DNA from: Candidatus Tayloriibacteriota bacterium
GTDB lineage: Bacteria > Patescibacteriota > Minisyncoccia > Phycocordibacterales > PALSA-1337
Assembly (NCBI GenBank): GCA_026395095.1
Contig: JAPLZI010000025.1
Coordinates: 1-13,214, forward strand
Length of the DNA: 13,214 nt
Reading direction: 5' to 3'
Position 1 is the stretch's first letter. Each line of letters begins with the position of its first letter. Positions 5,926 through 12,927 of this stretch are shown here, piece by piece. The translations under genes and the position numbers were made by a program. Below the pieces are notes generated by a model, which worked only from the letters and a program-made list of their open reading frames with translations, made no database searches and was not told the origin of the DNA.

Positions 5926-7278
5926 ATGAATGATTTTTCCAAAATGTGGCAGACTGCTCTGATCGAGATTGAAACTGCCGTATCTCAGGCAAACTTTTCT
6001 ACTTGGTTCAAAGAAACTGCCATCCTAAGAGAAGCTGAGGGAACCATATACCTAGGCGTTCCAAACTCTTTCACCCAGGAATGGCTCCAAAAGAAGTTCC
6101 ACAACGCAATCCTGCGCATTTTACGGCAAATGGACGCACGGGTGAGAGCACTCGAGTACGTCATTGTAAAAAATGAGAAGGTCGCTAATGTTAGTGTGGT
6201 TGTACAAAAACCCGCCCCTCCAGCTCCGACAATGTCCATGCCGCTTCAGGATTTCTACATAAATCGGGATGATAACCTGAATCCTCGTTACACCTTCGAA
6301 ACGTTTGTCATAGGCCCGTTCAATGAACTAGCTCATGCGGCTTCACAAACAGTCATAAATAGCCCTGGCAAAACATACAATCCGCTCTTTATATACGGAG
6401 ATACCGGCCGTGGTAAGACACACCTCATCCAAGCCGTCGGAAATAAGATAAAAACAATTTATCCAGAAAAAAGAGTTTTCTATCTAACCTCCGAACGGTT
6501 CGGAAATGAGCTTCTGACCGCCCTACAAGAGGGAAAAGCTCAACAATTCAAGGATAAATATCGCAAATATGACGTCCTCATCATGGATGATGTCCAGTTT
6601 TTCTCTGGAAAAGAGAAATTCCAGGAGGAATTCTTTCATTTATTCAATATGTACGTAGATACCTCTCGCCAGTTGGTATTTTCTTCCGATAAGCATCCAA
6701 ACGTCATTCCCGGCCTAGAAGATCGTCTCCGTGGCAGGTTCAGTGCAGGAATGGTCCTAGATATTCCTGAACCAGACCATGAATCAAGGATGTTTATAGT
6801 CCGTGCAAAATGCAACACATACAACATAACATTGGCTCCCGAGATAGTCGAAAACATCGCATCCACGATAAAAGACAACATCCGTGAGATCGAGGGGGTG
6901 ATAAACATCATAGCTTGCCAGACACAATTCAAGAAACGCGAATTGAACCTGGGTGAGATCAGAAATATTCTCAAAAATAACACGAAACCGAAGAAACTAC
7001 TTTCAGTAAAAGAGGTGGTCAAGACAGTTTCTGATTTTTACAACCTTTCAGAGGATATTATTTACAATAAAACCCGAAGAAAAGAGGTTGTTAAGCCACG
7101 GCAAGTTGTTATGTATTTACTCCGCGAGGATTTCAATGTGTCATTTCCTTCAATAGGTGAAAAATTGGGAGGTAGGGATCACACAACTGTCATCCACTCA
7201 TACAATAAGATGAGGGAGGAAATAAAAATCAATCCAATCTTGTCGCAGGAGATAAGTCAGCTCCGTTCTATGTTGTAA
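5926..7278 (+). CDS. dnaA: Chromosomal replication initiator DnaA
   Basis: The 450-residue protein binds DnaA boxes, forms an ATP-dependent filament and melts the origin. Domain I (about 1-80) has the SQANFSTWFKE pattern. A short proline-rich linker follows at about 95-110. The AAA+ domain has Walker A GDTGRGKTH (158-166), Walker B IMDD (219-222) and the box VII arginine region RLRGRF (about 267-272). Domain IV carries the DnaA signature GGRDHTTVIHSYNK (415-428). An upstream in-frame ATG at 5857 would add 23 hydrophobic residues that do not look like DnaA, so the ATG at 5926 is chosen. Length is typical of the family. It is divergent from rpmH and followed by the putative origin and dnaN. Confidence 0.96.
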   Translation: MNDFSKMWQTALIEIETAVSQANFSTWFKETAILREAEGTIYLGVPNSFTQEWLQKKFHNAILRILRQMDARVRALEYVIVKNEKVANVSVVVQKPAPPAPTMSMPLQDFYINRDDNLNPRYTFETFVIGPFNELAHAASQTVINSPGKTYNPLFIYGDTGRGKTHLIQAVGNKIKTIYPEKRVFYLTSERFGNELLTALQEGKAQQFKDKYRKYDVLIMDDVQFFSGKEKFQEEFFHLFNMYVDTSRQLVFSSDKHPNVIPGLEDRLRGRFSAGMVLDIPEPDHESRMFIVRAKCNTYNITLAPEIVENIASTIKDNIREIEGVINIIACQTQFKKRELNLGEIRNILKNNTKPKKLLSVKEVVKTVSDFYNLSEDIIYNKTRRKEVVKPRQVVMYLLREDFNVSFPSIGEKLGGRDHTTVIHSYNKMREEIKINPILSQEISQLRSML

Positions 7279-7280
7279 TG

Positions 7281-7313
7281 TGTGGATATAACTGTTGGTA
7301 ACACTGTTGATAT
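7281..7313 (+). repeat. Three DnaA-box-like 9-mers in 12-bp phase
   Basis: TGTGGATAT, TGTTGGTAA and TGTTGATAT begin at 7281, 7293 and 7305, exactly 12 bp apart and in the same orientation. Each is a 9-mer plus a 3-bp spacer. They match the complement of the DnaA box (TGTGGATAA) with one, two and two mismatches. The array starts 2 nt after the dnaA stop. Confidence 0.55.
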
Positions 7314-7447
7314 GTTTGTATAAGTAGATGGGAAAAATGTTATTAAAAAATCATAACTCATAGTAAAATTCAAGGAGTGAAAAATTATTAACAAAGTATA
7401 ATATTCAATACACACCTATTAAGATTTAAAAACCAGAAAATATAGTG

Positions 7448-7486
7448 TTGTGGAATAATATTTTAAAGTTAACCACTTTTCCACAA
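7448..7486 (+). repeat. Inverted pair of DnaA-box cores
   Basis: TTGTGGAA (7448-7455) and TTCCACAA (7479-7486) are perfect 8-bp inverted copies separated by 23 nt of AT-rich DNA. Both contain the DnaA-box core TCCACA or its complement. A further degenerate box, TTAACCACT, abuts the right-hand member. The arms could bind two DnaA molecules in opposite orientation. Confidence 0.6.
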
Positions 7487-7489
7487 GAC

Positions 7490-7504
7490 TAATAGTGATA
7501 ATAA
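7490..7504 (+). other. DnaA-trio-like tract
   Basis: The bases read TAA TAG TGA TAA TAA, five successive trinucleotides of which four fit the TAG/TAA form reported for the DnaA-trio of the basal unwinding system. The tract begins 4 nt after the box TTTTCCACA and leads into an AT-rich stretch, the expected order of box, trio and unwinding region. AT-rich DNA produces TAA by chance, so confidence is moderate. Confidence 0.45.
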
Positions 7505-7521
7505 ATTTCTCTTTATATATC

Positions 7522-7527
7522 TATATA
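7522..7527 (+). promoter_or_regulatory. Weak candidate -10 element before dnaN
   Basis: TATATA ends 7 nt before the dnaN ATG, repeating the close -10 to ATG spacing seen at 240 and 765. The surrounding run of TA dinucleotides offers many such matches and no -35 or TG extension is present, so the site is only suggestive. A better-formed but distant alternative is TTGGTA (7295-7300) and TATAAG (7319-7324) with an 18-nt spacer. Confidence 0.25.
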
Positions 7528-7534
7528 CAATACT

Positions 7535-8641
7535 ATGAAATACGAGATTCAATTTGAAAAATTTAAGCAAGCAATTTTTTTAGCAGAAAGAATCGCAGGT
7601 CATCATTTAACCCTACCTATCCTTTCTTGTATTTTGATCGATATAAAAAACGGCACTGCTTTTATCCGAGCAACAAATTTAGATGTTGGTATAGAGATCG
7701 AATTGGCTGTCAAGGGAGATGGGGATGTTATTTTTGCGGTTCCTGCGCATATTCTCTCTTCCTTTTTGTCTCAAATTAACAGTAAGGAGCAGATTATCAG
7801 GCTTGAAATAAGTTCCGGCAACCTGCATATATCACTTTCCAAATCAAAAGGTGTGATAAAAACTCTTCCATCAGAAGACTTTCCCGCTATACCTATGGTT
7901 TCAGATGGAAAGAGTAGTAGTTTTCCAGGGAATGTGTTGATCAAAGGCTTTAAATCTGTGTGGTATAGCGCCGCAATTTCCAATGTAAAACCGGAATTGG
8001 CCAGCGTATTTATCTATCGTGATGCAGAGAATGCGGTCTTTGTAGCGACCGACTCATTCCGTTTGGCGGAAAAGAAAGTGGCACTACCTAAAGGAGCGAG
8101 TATCGAAGATATGCTTATTCCTTTCAAAAACAGCATTGAAATAGTGAAGATGTTAGAAGCAGCAGGTCCTACTGTTATGATGCACTCTAATAAGAATCTG
8201 GTGTCATTTGAGGCTAATGGTATACACATCACCTCTAGGATTATAGATGGAGTTTTTCCAGATTATAGGCAGATCATTCCAAAGAACTTTTCTACTGAGG
8301 CTGTAGTCCTAAAACAAGATCTCATAAATACTCTCAAAGTATCAACAGTATTCTCGGATGCTTTTAACCAAATCCATGTTGTGGTTGATCCAAAAAAGAA
8401 GATTTTTCAAATAGATACGAAAAATAGCGATGTCGGCGAGAATCAATCCTTACTCGATGCGGCTATCACAGGAGAACCTGTTGAGATTAATTTTAACTGC
8501 AAGTATATTTCTGACAGTTTTCAGGCTATTGATGCAGATAGTGTATCTCTCCAATTCAACGGAAAGAATAAACCCTTGGTAATTAGGCCTATTTCCGGTG
8601 ATCAAACCTTCCTATATCTCGTAATGCCGATGAATCGTTAA
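7535..8641 (+). CDS. dnaN: DNA polymerase III sliding clamp (beta subunit)
   Basis: The 368-residue protein is the ring-shaped processivity clamp that tethers the replicative polymerase to DNA. The family features are spread over three similar domains (about 1-120, 125-245 and 250-368). Domain 1 has the LPILSCILIDIKNGTAFIRATNLDVGIEIE segment, seen here as LPILS followed by ATNLDVGI. The middle domain contains FVATDSFRLAEKK, and the C-terminus ends in LYLVMPMNR, close to the usual LVMPMRL ending that lines the partner-binding pocket. Length is normal. It follows dnaA across the putative origin, as in most bacteria, and is followed after 4 nt by a small DciA-like gene. There is no Shine-Dalgarno sequence upstream of the ATG. 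Confidence 0.95.
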   Translation: MKYEIQFEKFKQAIFLAERIAGHHLTLPILSCILIDIKNGTAFIRATNLDVGIEIELAVKGDGDVIFAVPAHILSSFLSQINSKEQIIRLEISSGNLHISLSKSKGVIKTLPSEDFPAIPMVSDGKSSSFPGNVLIKGFKSVWYSAAISNVKPELASVFIYRDAENAVFVATDSFRLAEKKVALPKGASIEDMLIPFKNSIEIVKMLEAAGPTVMMHSNKNLVSFEANGIHITSRIIDGVFPDYRQIIPKNFSTEAVVLKQDLINTLKVSTVFSDAFNQIHVVVDPKKKIFQIDTKNSDVGENQSLLDAAITGEPVEINFNCKYISDSFQAIDADSVSLQFNGKNKPLVIRPISGDQTFLYLVMPMNR

Positions 8642-8645
8642 ATAT

Positions 8646-8915
8646 ATGAGAAGTATCGGCGAGTTTTTCTCCGGAATCCAAAATAAACAAACTCAGAAAC
8701 TGTTAATTTACAAAGTAGTGCAGGATGCAGTAGAAAAACATACAGGAATTAAATTGGAGCCATCCTCAGTCTCATTTAAGGCTATGACTGTTGTTATAAG
8801 AGGTGTTGGTCATGCCGCAAAGTCGCAGATCTATATTAAAAAAACGCCAATATTATCCGAGATCGCCAGCAAGTCTCTTCCAAGGAAGGTCACAGATATT
8901 CACTTTGACGCTTGA
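8646..8915 (+). CDS. Small DciA-like (DUF721-like) protein
   Basis: The 89-residue protein starts 4 nt after the dnaN stop and is probably cotranscribed with it. Its middle and end, with a VVQDAVEKHTGI helix, a TVVIRGVGHAAKSQIYIKK strand-helix and the closing ILSEIASKSLPRKVTDIHF, follow the pattern of the DUF721/DciA fold: a beta strand, small residues, a helix with an I-L-x-x-I motif and a final V-x-D-I-x-F strand. DciA loads or assists the replicative helicase DnaB in bacteria that lack DnaC. DUF721 genes are often found near dnaA-dnaN-recF, and here the position normally taken by recF is occupied by this gene. The family assignment is by eye on a short sequence and could be wrong. The stop is 6 nt from the converging PBP stop. 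Confidence 0.5.
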   Translation: MRSIGEFFSGIQNKQTQKLLIYKVVQDAVEKHTGIKLEPSSVSFKAMTVVIRGVGHAAKSQIYIKKTPILSEIASKSLPRKVTDIHFDA

Positions 8916-8921
8916 CTGCAC

Positions 8922-11489
8922 CTAATTAGAATTAGATGTAGTGGTGCCAATGATATTAGTGGTAAATGTTGTAGTGGCCTGAACTTTGTTGAATATGGTG
9001 TCGTATAGAGTAATAGAAAGTACATTATTACGTTCAACATTTCCAACGTCGTTTGGCACGAACGAGAAATTAAGTGGATTATTGTAGGCTGTAGTGATGT
9101 ATTTTCCATTCATATAAACTTCAGTTTTCTGGACAGGATAGCGACCTGTGTTTAAAAGTTCTACTTGAAGCGACTGTTTCGGATCTATGAGCATGCCTGG
9201 AGTGGGAAGTTTGATTGAAATACTGGGGAGATTTTGTGGTATATGAACATCATCCTTTTCAGTCGGAATTACCACACTCATCGGATTTTGGAAGTCAGGA
9301 TGGGCGGTTTTATAAGTTTTAAGCCATTCCCCGACTGCATATTCCCAATATGGAAATTGGGAGTCGTTAGCTGCGGCCATTGGAGCTGGGCCAGATATAT
9401 TATCTTTGTCTACCCAATATAAGATCGAATGAACATCATTGAAGATCACATCCTCTTTTGTTTGTTGGGGAGTGTATTCTGTAGCTACCTTCCCAGAAAT
9501 CTTGTCTTTTTGGTAAGTTATACCACCCTGCCAGATTCCTCGCAGCACGGGTTTTCCTTCAGTTAAAGGTTGTGGGGGAGGCACGAAGCTTTCTGCAGGA
9601 AAATTTTTGGCTACTTTAGACATAAAGGCACCCCAAAGAGGAGAAATAATCAATCCGGCAACATTATGTTGCATCGGAACATTATCATTGTTTCCTGCCC
9701 AGGCACCTACTACGAGGTTCGGAGTGTATCCCAGAGTCCAAACATCTCGATAATCATTCGTTGTACCAGTCTTTATGGCAACCACCCTTCCCACACTCTC
9801 ACCTATAGGTTTGAGACTATCCATCCTCACATTAGTGTCTGACAAAATGCTAGAAACTTGTCGGGCAATTTCAGCAGGAATAACCTGAACAGGATTTTGA
9901 GACGCTTGTTCTATGATATTTCCACTCTGGTCATAAACGGCCAGGACGGTCCTCTGGGGGTTTCTGACTCCATCATTGGCAAACACCCCGTAACCACCAG
10001 CCAAATCAAGTAGACTGACCTCACAACCTCCAAGCACGAGGGTTAAACCACAACGGTCTGGAGAACTTATTGTGAGGCCCATATCTTCGGCAGTTTGCAC
10101 AGTGTCACTTATCCCAGCGATATAGAGAGCTTGAACGGCTGGTATATTTCGCGACTGGGCCAATGCCTTACGAATGCTTATAGGACCTTCGAAGGTATCG
10201 TCATATTCACCAGGCGAATAGCAGACTTTTTCTGGATCATCGGTTGGGTTTTTTGGCTTACCATCCGGATTGCATAAAGTCGAGAATTCAGTCTTTATAT
10301 CCCAGAGTATTGTTTCTGGCGTTAAGCCTTTTTTAAAGGAAGTGGCATACACGAATGGTTTTAAAGTAGAACCTGGTTGGCGTTTTGCCATAGTGACGTT
10401 GTAGTTTCCATCTATGGTGTTGTCAAAATAATCCTTAGATCCGACCATGGTCAATATATCTCCGGTTTTAGGATCAATCGCGATCATGGCAGTGTTGCTG
10501 GCGTTATAATTCTTTGCCAATGATGGAGAAAAATTAGTTATAACCTCTTCAGCTTTCTTTTGCATCTCATAATCGAGTGTCGTTATAACCTTTAGACCGC
10601 CAGTTGATACCATATCCTCGCCATATTTACTGACGAGATAGTCGCGCACATACATGACAAAATGCGGTGCCTTTATACCGCCGGAGTTTTTTGATAGGAA
10701 TGTGACTTTTTCTGCGGCCGCAGCTTTGTATTCGTCGTCGGTAACCATGCCTAATTCATGCATCCTTTTTAAGACTGTTTCAGCTCGACTCTTCAGGGCT
10801 TCTTTATGAGTACCATAAGGAGAAAAATATGTTGGCGCCTGGGGTATTGCTGCCAGATATATAGCCTCGGCCAAAGTGATGTCTTTTGCCGGATGGCCGA
10901 AGAATTGTTGGCTCGCGGCCTCGATTCCATAGATTGTGCCGCCATAGGAGATTTCATTTAGATAGGTTCGGAGAATGTCGTCCTTGCTCATTACGCGAGT
11001 CAACTTGACTGCGAGGACCCATTCCTTAACCTTTCTCGTTATTGTCTTATCGGTGGTTAGAAGACTGTTTTTGACTACTTGTTGAGTAATCGTCGATGCA
11101 CCTTGCTCATATCCACCGGAACTAAGATCAGCCAAGATGGCACGAATGATGGATAACGGTTCTATCCCAGAATTGTTGTAAAAGTTTGAATCCTCGATCG
11201 CTATTGTCGCTTTGAGTACATATGGTGACATGTCGGCGAGTCCGATCACGGTGCGTCTTGCGTTTGCCCCAGTATCAAAAAGCAAGACATTTCCGGTCCG
11301 GTCGTAGATTTTTGTTGAGGTGCTTACTTTTCTCGAAGTGAAAGAACCAACATCTGGAATTTGTAATGTTGAGATCCATAGGGCAACGAACCCAATAAAA
11401 ATCAACAAAATAGAAGCCGCCACTGTAACGGCGGTCTTTGTCCGACTATGAGAATGCCTATGATTGTATGAGTGCTTCGACCGCTTCAT
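8922..11489 (-). CDS. Class A penicillin-binding protein (glycosyltransferase-transpeptidase)
   Basis: The 855-residue bifunctional enzyme polymerises and cross-links peptidoglycan outside the membrane. A His/Arg/Ser-rich cytoplasmic tail (1-18) precedes one membrane helix (about 20-41). The GT51 domain has the catalytic Glu99 in EDSNF, the QGASTITQQ motif (129-137), RKVKE (152-156) and the LRTYLNEISYGG motif (173-184). The transpeptidase domain has STLK with nucleophile Ser374, SRN (446-448) and KTG (573-575). Residues about 752-845 form a probable Ig-like beta domain. The histidine usual in the first GT51 motif (EDxxFxxH) is Asn106 here. The other catalytic motifs are intact, so it is likely active. 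The ATG at 11487-11489 lies downstream of an extended -10 element. It is monocistronic or the last gene of a block; the dnaN-side stop converges. Confidence 0.93.
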   Translation of the reverse strand: MKRSKHSYNHRHSHSRTKTAVTVAASILLIFIGFVALWISTLQIPDVGSFTSRKVSTSTKIYDRTGNVLLFDTGANARRTVIGLADMSPYVLKATIAIEDSNFYNNSGIEPLSIIRAILADLSSGGYEQGASTITQQVVKNSLLTTDKTITRKVKEWVLAVKLTRVMSKDDILRTYLNEISYGGTIYGIEAASQQFFGHPAKDITLAEAIYLAAIPQAPTYFSPYGTHKEALKSRAETVLKRMHELGMVTDDEYKAAAAEKVTFLSKNSGGIKAPHFVMYVRDYLVSKYGEDMVSTGGLKVITTLDYEMQKKAEEVITNFSPSLAKNYNASNTAMIAIDPKTGDILTMVGSKDYFDNTIDGNYNVTMAKRQPGSTLKPFVYATSFKKGLTPETILWDIKTEFSTLCNPDGKPKNPTDDPEKVCYSPGEYDDTFEGPISIRKALAQSRNIPAVQALYIAGISDTVQTAEDMGLTISSPDRCGLTLVLGGCEVSLLDLAGGYGVFANDGVRNPQRTVLAVYDQSGNIIEQASQNPVQVIPAEIARQVSSILSDTNVRMDSLKPIGESVGRVVAIKTGTTNDYRDVWTLGYTPNLVVGAWAGNNDNVPMQHNVAGLIISPLWGAFMSKVAKNFPAESFVPPPQPLTEGKPVLRGIWQGGITYQKDKISGKVATEYTPQQTKEDVIFNDVHSILYWVDKDNISGPAPMAAANDSQFPYWEYAVGEWLKTYKTAHPDFQNPMSVVIPTEKDDVHIPQNLPSISIKLPTPGMLIDPKQSLQVELLNTGRYPVQKTEVYMNGKYITTAYNNPLNFSFVPNDVGNVERNNVLSITLYDTIFNKVQATTTFTTNIIGTTTSNSN

Positions 11490-11503
11490 ATTGTATAGAA
11501 ACG

Positions 11504-11512
11504 ATTATAGCA
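11504..11512 (-). promoter_or_regulatory. Extended -10 promoter element of the PBP gene
   Basis: On the minus strand the bases read TGCTATAAT, a perfect extended -10 (TG, one base, TATAAT). It ends 14 nt before the PBP start codon, predicting a very short leader of about 7-8 nt without a Shine-Dalgarno sequence. The best -35 match at 17-18 nt spacing is poor (about 3 of 6), as is common with extended -10 promoters. Confidence 0.6.
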
Positions 11513-11542
11513 CGAGGAATTGTGCGTAGAGAACGCTAGTGA

Positions 11543-11776
11543 TTACTCCTCCCACTTGTCTTTAAATGGGTTTATTTCCTCCTCATCTAGTTCTACAACA
11601 TCACCTAATTCTTCGGAGTCCTCGGTCTCTTCTGTAACCTCGACCTCTTCGATGACCTTGTCTAGAGGAAAGGTTTCATTCCCTTCGAGATCAAGCTCGC
11701 GAGGTTTTATTTTGATTGGCGCAACGTCCTCTACATCGTCATTTTTTATTGTGTGGGCTTTTTTTGTTTGAGTCAT
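11543..11776 (-). CDS. Small highly acidic protein of unknown function
   Basis: The product is 77 residues from the ATG at 11774-11776; an in-frame GTG at 11780-11782 would add two residues and is less likely. I do not recognise a family. The N-terminus is mildly basic (TKKAHTIK). From about residue 13 onward Glu and Asp dominate, with a stretch of acidic residues at about 43-69 (EEVEVTEETEDSEELGDVV, then ELDEEE) and a final NPFKDKWEE. No membrane helix, signal or cysteine is present, and the protein is probably disordered in part. It lies between the PBP gene (53 nt downstream) and ruvC (79 nt upstream), all on the same strand. It could be a DNA-mimic or an adaptor, but nothing proves this. 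A continuous frame with a clean stop and codon use like its neighbours supports a real gene. Confidence 0.6.
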   Translation of the reverse strand: MTQTKKAHTIKNDDVEDVAPIKIKPRELDLEGNETFPLDKVIEEVEVTEETEDSEELGDVVELDEEEINPFKDKWEE

Positions 11777-11855
11777 ACGCACGCAGTTAACTAGTAAATG
11801 CCTATTTTGTAACAGGAGAAAGGATTTTTTGCAACAAGCCGGAACTGGGGATAAA

Positions 11856-12341
11856 TCAACGGATCATAGCAGAATGGGCAAGAGCAACGGCGATGGCGTC
11901 ATATTCATCGTCCAATATCTTATGTTTGTCGATTTTTTCAGGTATTTCTATGAGCAGACCAACCATCTTTATAACTCGAAGCTTGTCGCTACTACCGTCT
12001 CCGGTGACTGCTAGTTTGATTTCCATTGGGGTGTATTCCTTTATTGGGACTTTACGATTCTGCGCTTCATACATAATTATTCCTCTGGCTTCAGCGACGC
12101 GCATGGCTGTTTTTTGGTTCTTTGTTATAAATAGGTTTTCTATTGCGAATTGGTCCGGCTTGAATATATCCATGACACGCGCGATTTCCTGGCCAATTGA
12201 ATGGAGTCTGGTGTGGATCAGGTCTTCCTTGGAAGTTTTGAAACATTCAGAAAATAAAAGAGTTTCCTTTCCTTTGCTCGGTTTTTCTATGACGGCTATG
12301 CCGAGGCGATCGTAGCCGGGATCTATGCCGATGATTTTCAT
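11856..12341 (-). CDS. ruvC: Crossover junction endodeoxyribonuclease RuvC
   Basis: The 161-residue protein is the Holliday-junction resolvase that cuts four-way junctions made in homologous recombination, normally with RuvAB. The RNase H-like fold and all four catalytic acidic residues can be seen: Asp7 in GIDPGYDRLG, Glu68 in AIENLF, and Asp145 and Asp148 in DDEYDAIAVALAH, with the same three-residue spacing as the last pair in Escherichia coli RuvC. Length is slightly below the usual 165-175. The ATG is 7 nt after the yebC stop, so the two are probably translated together; the pair yebC-ruvC is common in bacteria. ruvA and ruvB are not found next to it here. Unlike many organisms, the next gene is a small acidic protein. 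Confidence 0.95.
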   Translation of the reverse strand: MKIIGIDPGYDRLGIAVIEKPSKGKETLLFSECFKTSKEDLIHTRLHSIGQEIARVMDIFKPDQFAIENLFITKNQKTAMRVAEARGIIMYEAQNRKVPIKEYTPMEIKLAVTGDGSSDKLRVIKMVGLLIEIPEKIDKHKILDDEYDAIAVALAHSAMIR

Positions 12342-12348
12342 AGGATGA

Positions 12349-12879
12349 TTATTCCGCGTTGGTGAAGACCTCCTGAACTTCTTCGTTGGCTTCTAGGTCG
12401 GAAACAAGAGAGGAAAGCTTTTCTACGTCGGCATCCTCCAATGGCATGGTTGAGGTTGGTTGCCATTCGTGGCCGACCTTATGGAAGGCCCAAGAGGCAC
12501 TGCCGGGAGCGGCTAGAGAGATCTCGTGTAGTGAAAGTGTATGTTTGATTTCCTGCGCGGCCTTGTTCCGGTTGTCGGTGAGTGCATGAATGAGTATCGC
12601 GACTCCTCCGGGGCCATAAGCTTCATACATTATGGATTCCATCGAAGCACTATTGTCAGTGGTAGCCTTCTTGATGGCGCGGTCGATAGTATCGTTCGGC
12701 ATGTTTTCTTTACGAGCCTTTTCGATAGCGGCAGCTAGGCCGGGGGAGGAAATATTGCCATTAGATATTTTTGCTTCAGTTGTTATGAGGCGTACGAGCT
12801 TGCCGAAGTGGGCGCTCTTCTGGGCGTCATTCTTCGCTTTTAAGTGTTTTATTTTCGAGAATTTATTGTGGCCGGACAT
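12349..12879 (-). CDS. YebC/TACO1-family protein, short form lacking the middle domain
   Basis: The 176-residue protein has the family start MSGHNKFSKIKHLKAKNDAQKSAHFGKLVR, seen here as MSGHNKFSKIKH and FGKLVRLITTEAK. It also has the ENMPNDTIDRAIKKA motif and the YEAYGPGGVAILIHALTDNRN core. Ordinary members have about 240 residues. After GSASWAFHK (about residue 131) this protein passes directly to WQPTSTMPLEDADVEKL, which matches the family's last segment (PSTTVEL-D-A-EKL), and ends with the typical VQEVFTNAE. About 60 residues of the third domain appear to be missing. The reading frame is clean, so this is not a frameshift. YebC proteins were long described as regulators; recent work links the family to translation of proline-rich stretches. 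It precedes ruvC and has a TATAAT 26 nt upstream. Confidence 0.88.
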   Translation of the reverse strand: MSGHNKFSKIKHLKAKNDAQKSAHFGKLVRLITTEAKISNGNISSPGLAAAIEKARKENMPNDTIDRAIKKATTDNSASMESIMYEAYGPGGVAILIHALTDNRNKAAQEIKHTLSLHEISLAAPGSASWAFHKVGHEWQPTSTMPLEDADVEKLSSLVSDLEANEEVQEVFTNAE

Positions 12880-12905
12880 AGGTTTGTTGGGTGTTTAATG
12901 GGTTG

Positions 12906-12911
12906 ATTATA
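12906..12911 (-). promoter_or_regulatory. Candidate -10 element of the yebC-ruvC block
   Basis: On the minus strand TATAAT ends 26 nt before the yebC ATG, preceded directly by TG without the usual spacer base. Transcription would start near 12899, giving a leader of about 20 nt with no Shine-Dalgarno sequence. A second TATAAT lies 12 nt further upstream on the same strand. The region is shared with the divergent promoter at 12928-12956. Confidence 0.4.
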
Positions 12912-12927
12912 CACTATATTATATTGC

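Larger units (their letters stand above)
7279..7534 (+). other. oriC: Putative origin of replication (oriC) in the dnaA-dnaN gap
   Basis: This 256-bp gene-free stretch is strongly AT-rich compared with its flanks. It holds several DnaA-box-like 9-mers: TGTGGATAT (7281-7289, one mismatch), TGTTGGTAA (7293-7301, two), TGTTGATAT (7305-7313, two), TGTGGAATA (7449-7457, two), TTAACCACT (7469-7477, two) and TTTTCCACA (7477-7485, one). A TAA/TAG tract at 7490-7504 and an AT-only-like stretch up to 7532 follow the last box. The middle, 7320-7440, shows only AT-rich sequence with an isolated TATAAT at 7397-7402. The position between dnaA and dnaN and the order of boxes, trinucleotides and AT-rich DNA match the unwinding side of the Bacillus subtilis origin. 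Function is inferred and has not been demonstrated. Confidence 0.7.

Noticed and set aside
6636..7022. 128-codon open frame antisense to dnaA
   Set aside because: It is fully covered by the conserved DnaA AAA+ and linker region, and the product shows no recognisable feature.
8918..8947. Hairpin GCACC/GGTGC with an inner CTAAT/ATTAG pair between converging genes, considered as a terminator
   Set aside because: The stems are 5 bp with a mostly unpaired loop and neither side has a run of T after it, so it does not look like an intrinsic terminator.
11893..12315. 140-codon open frame antisense to ruvC
   Set aside because: It lies wholly within ruvC, whose catalytic residues are all intact, and its translation is low-complexity Ser/Ile-rich with no family features.
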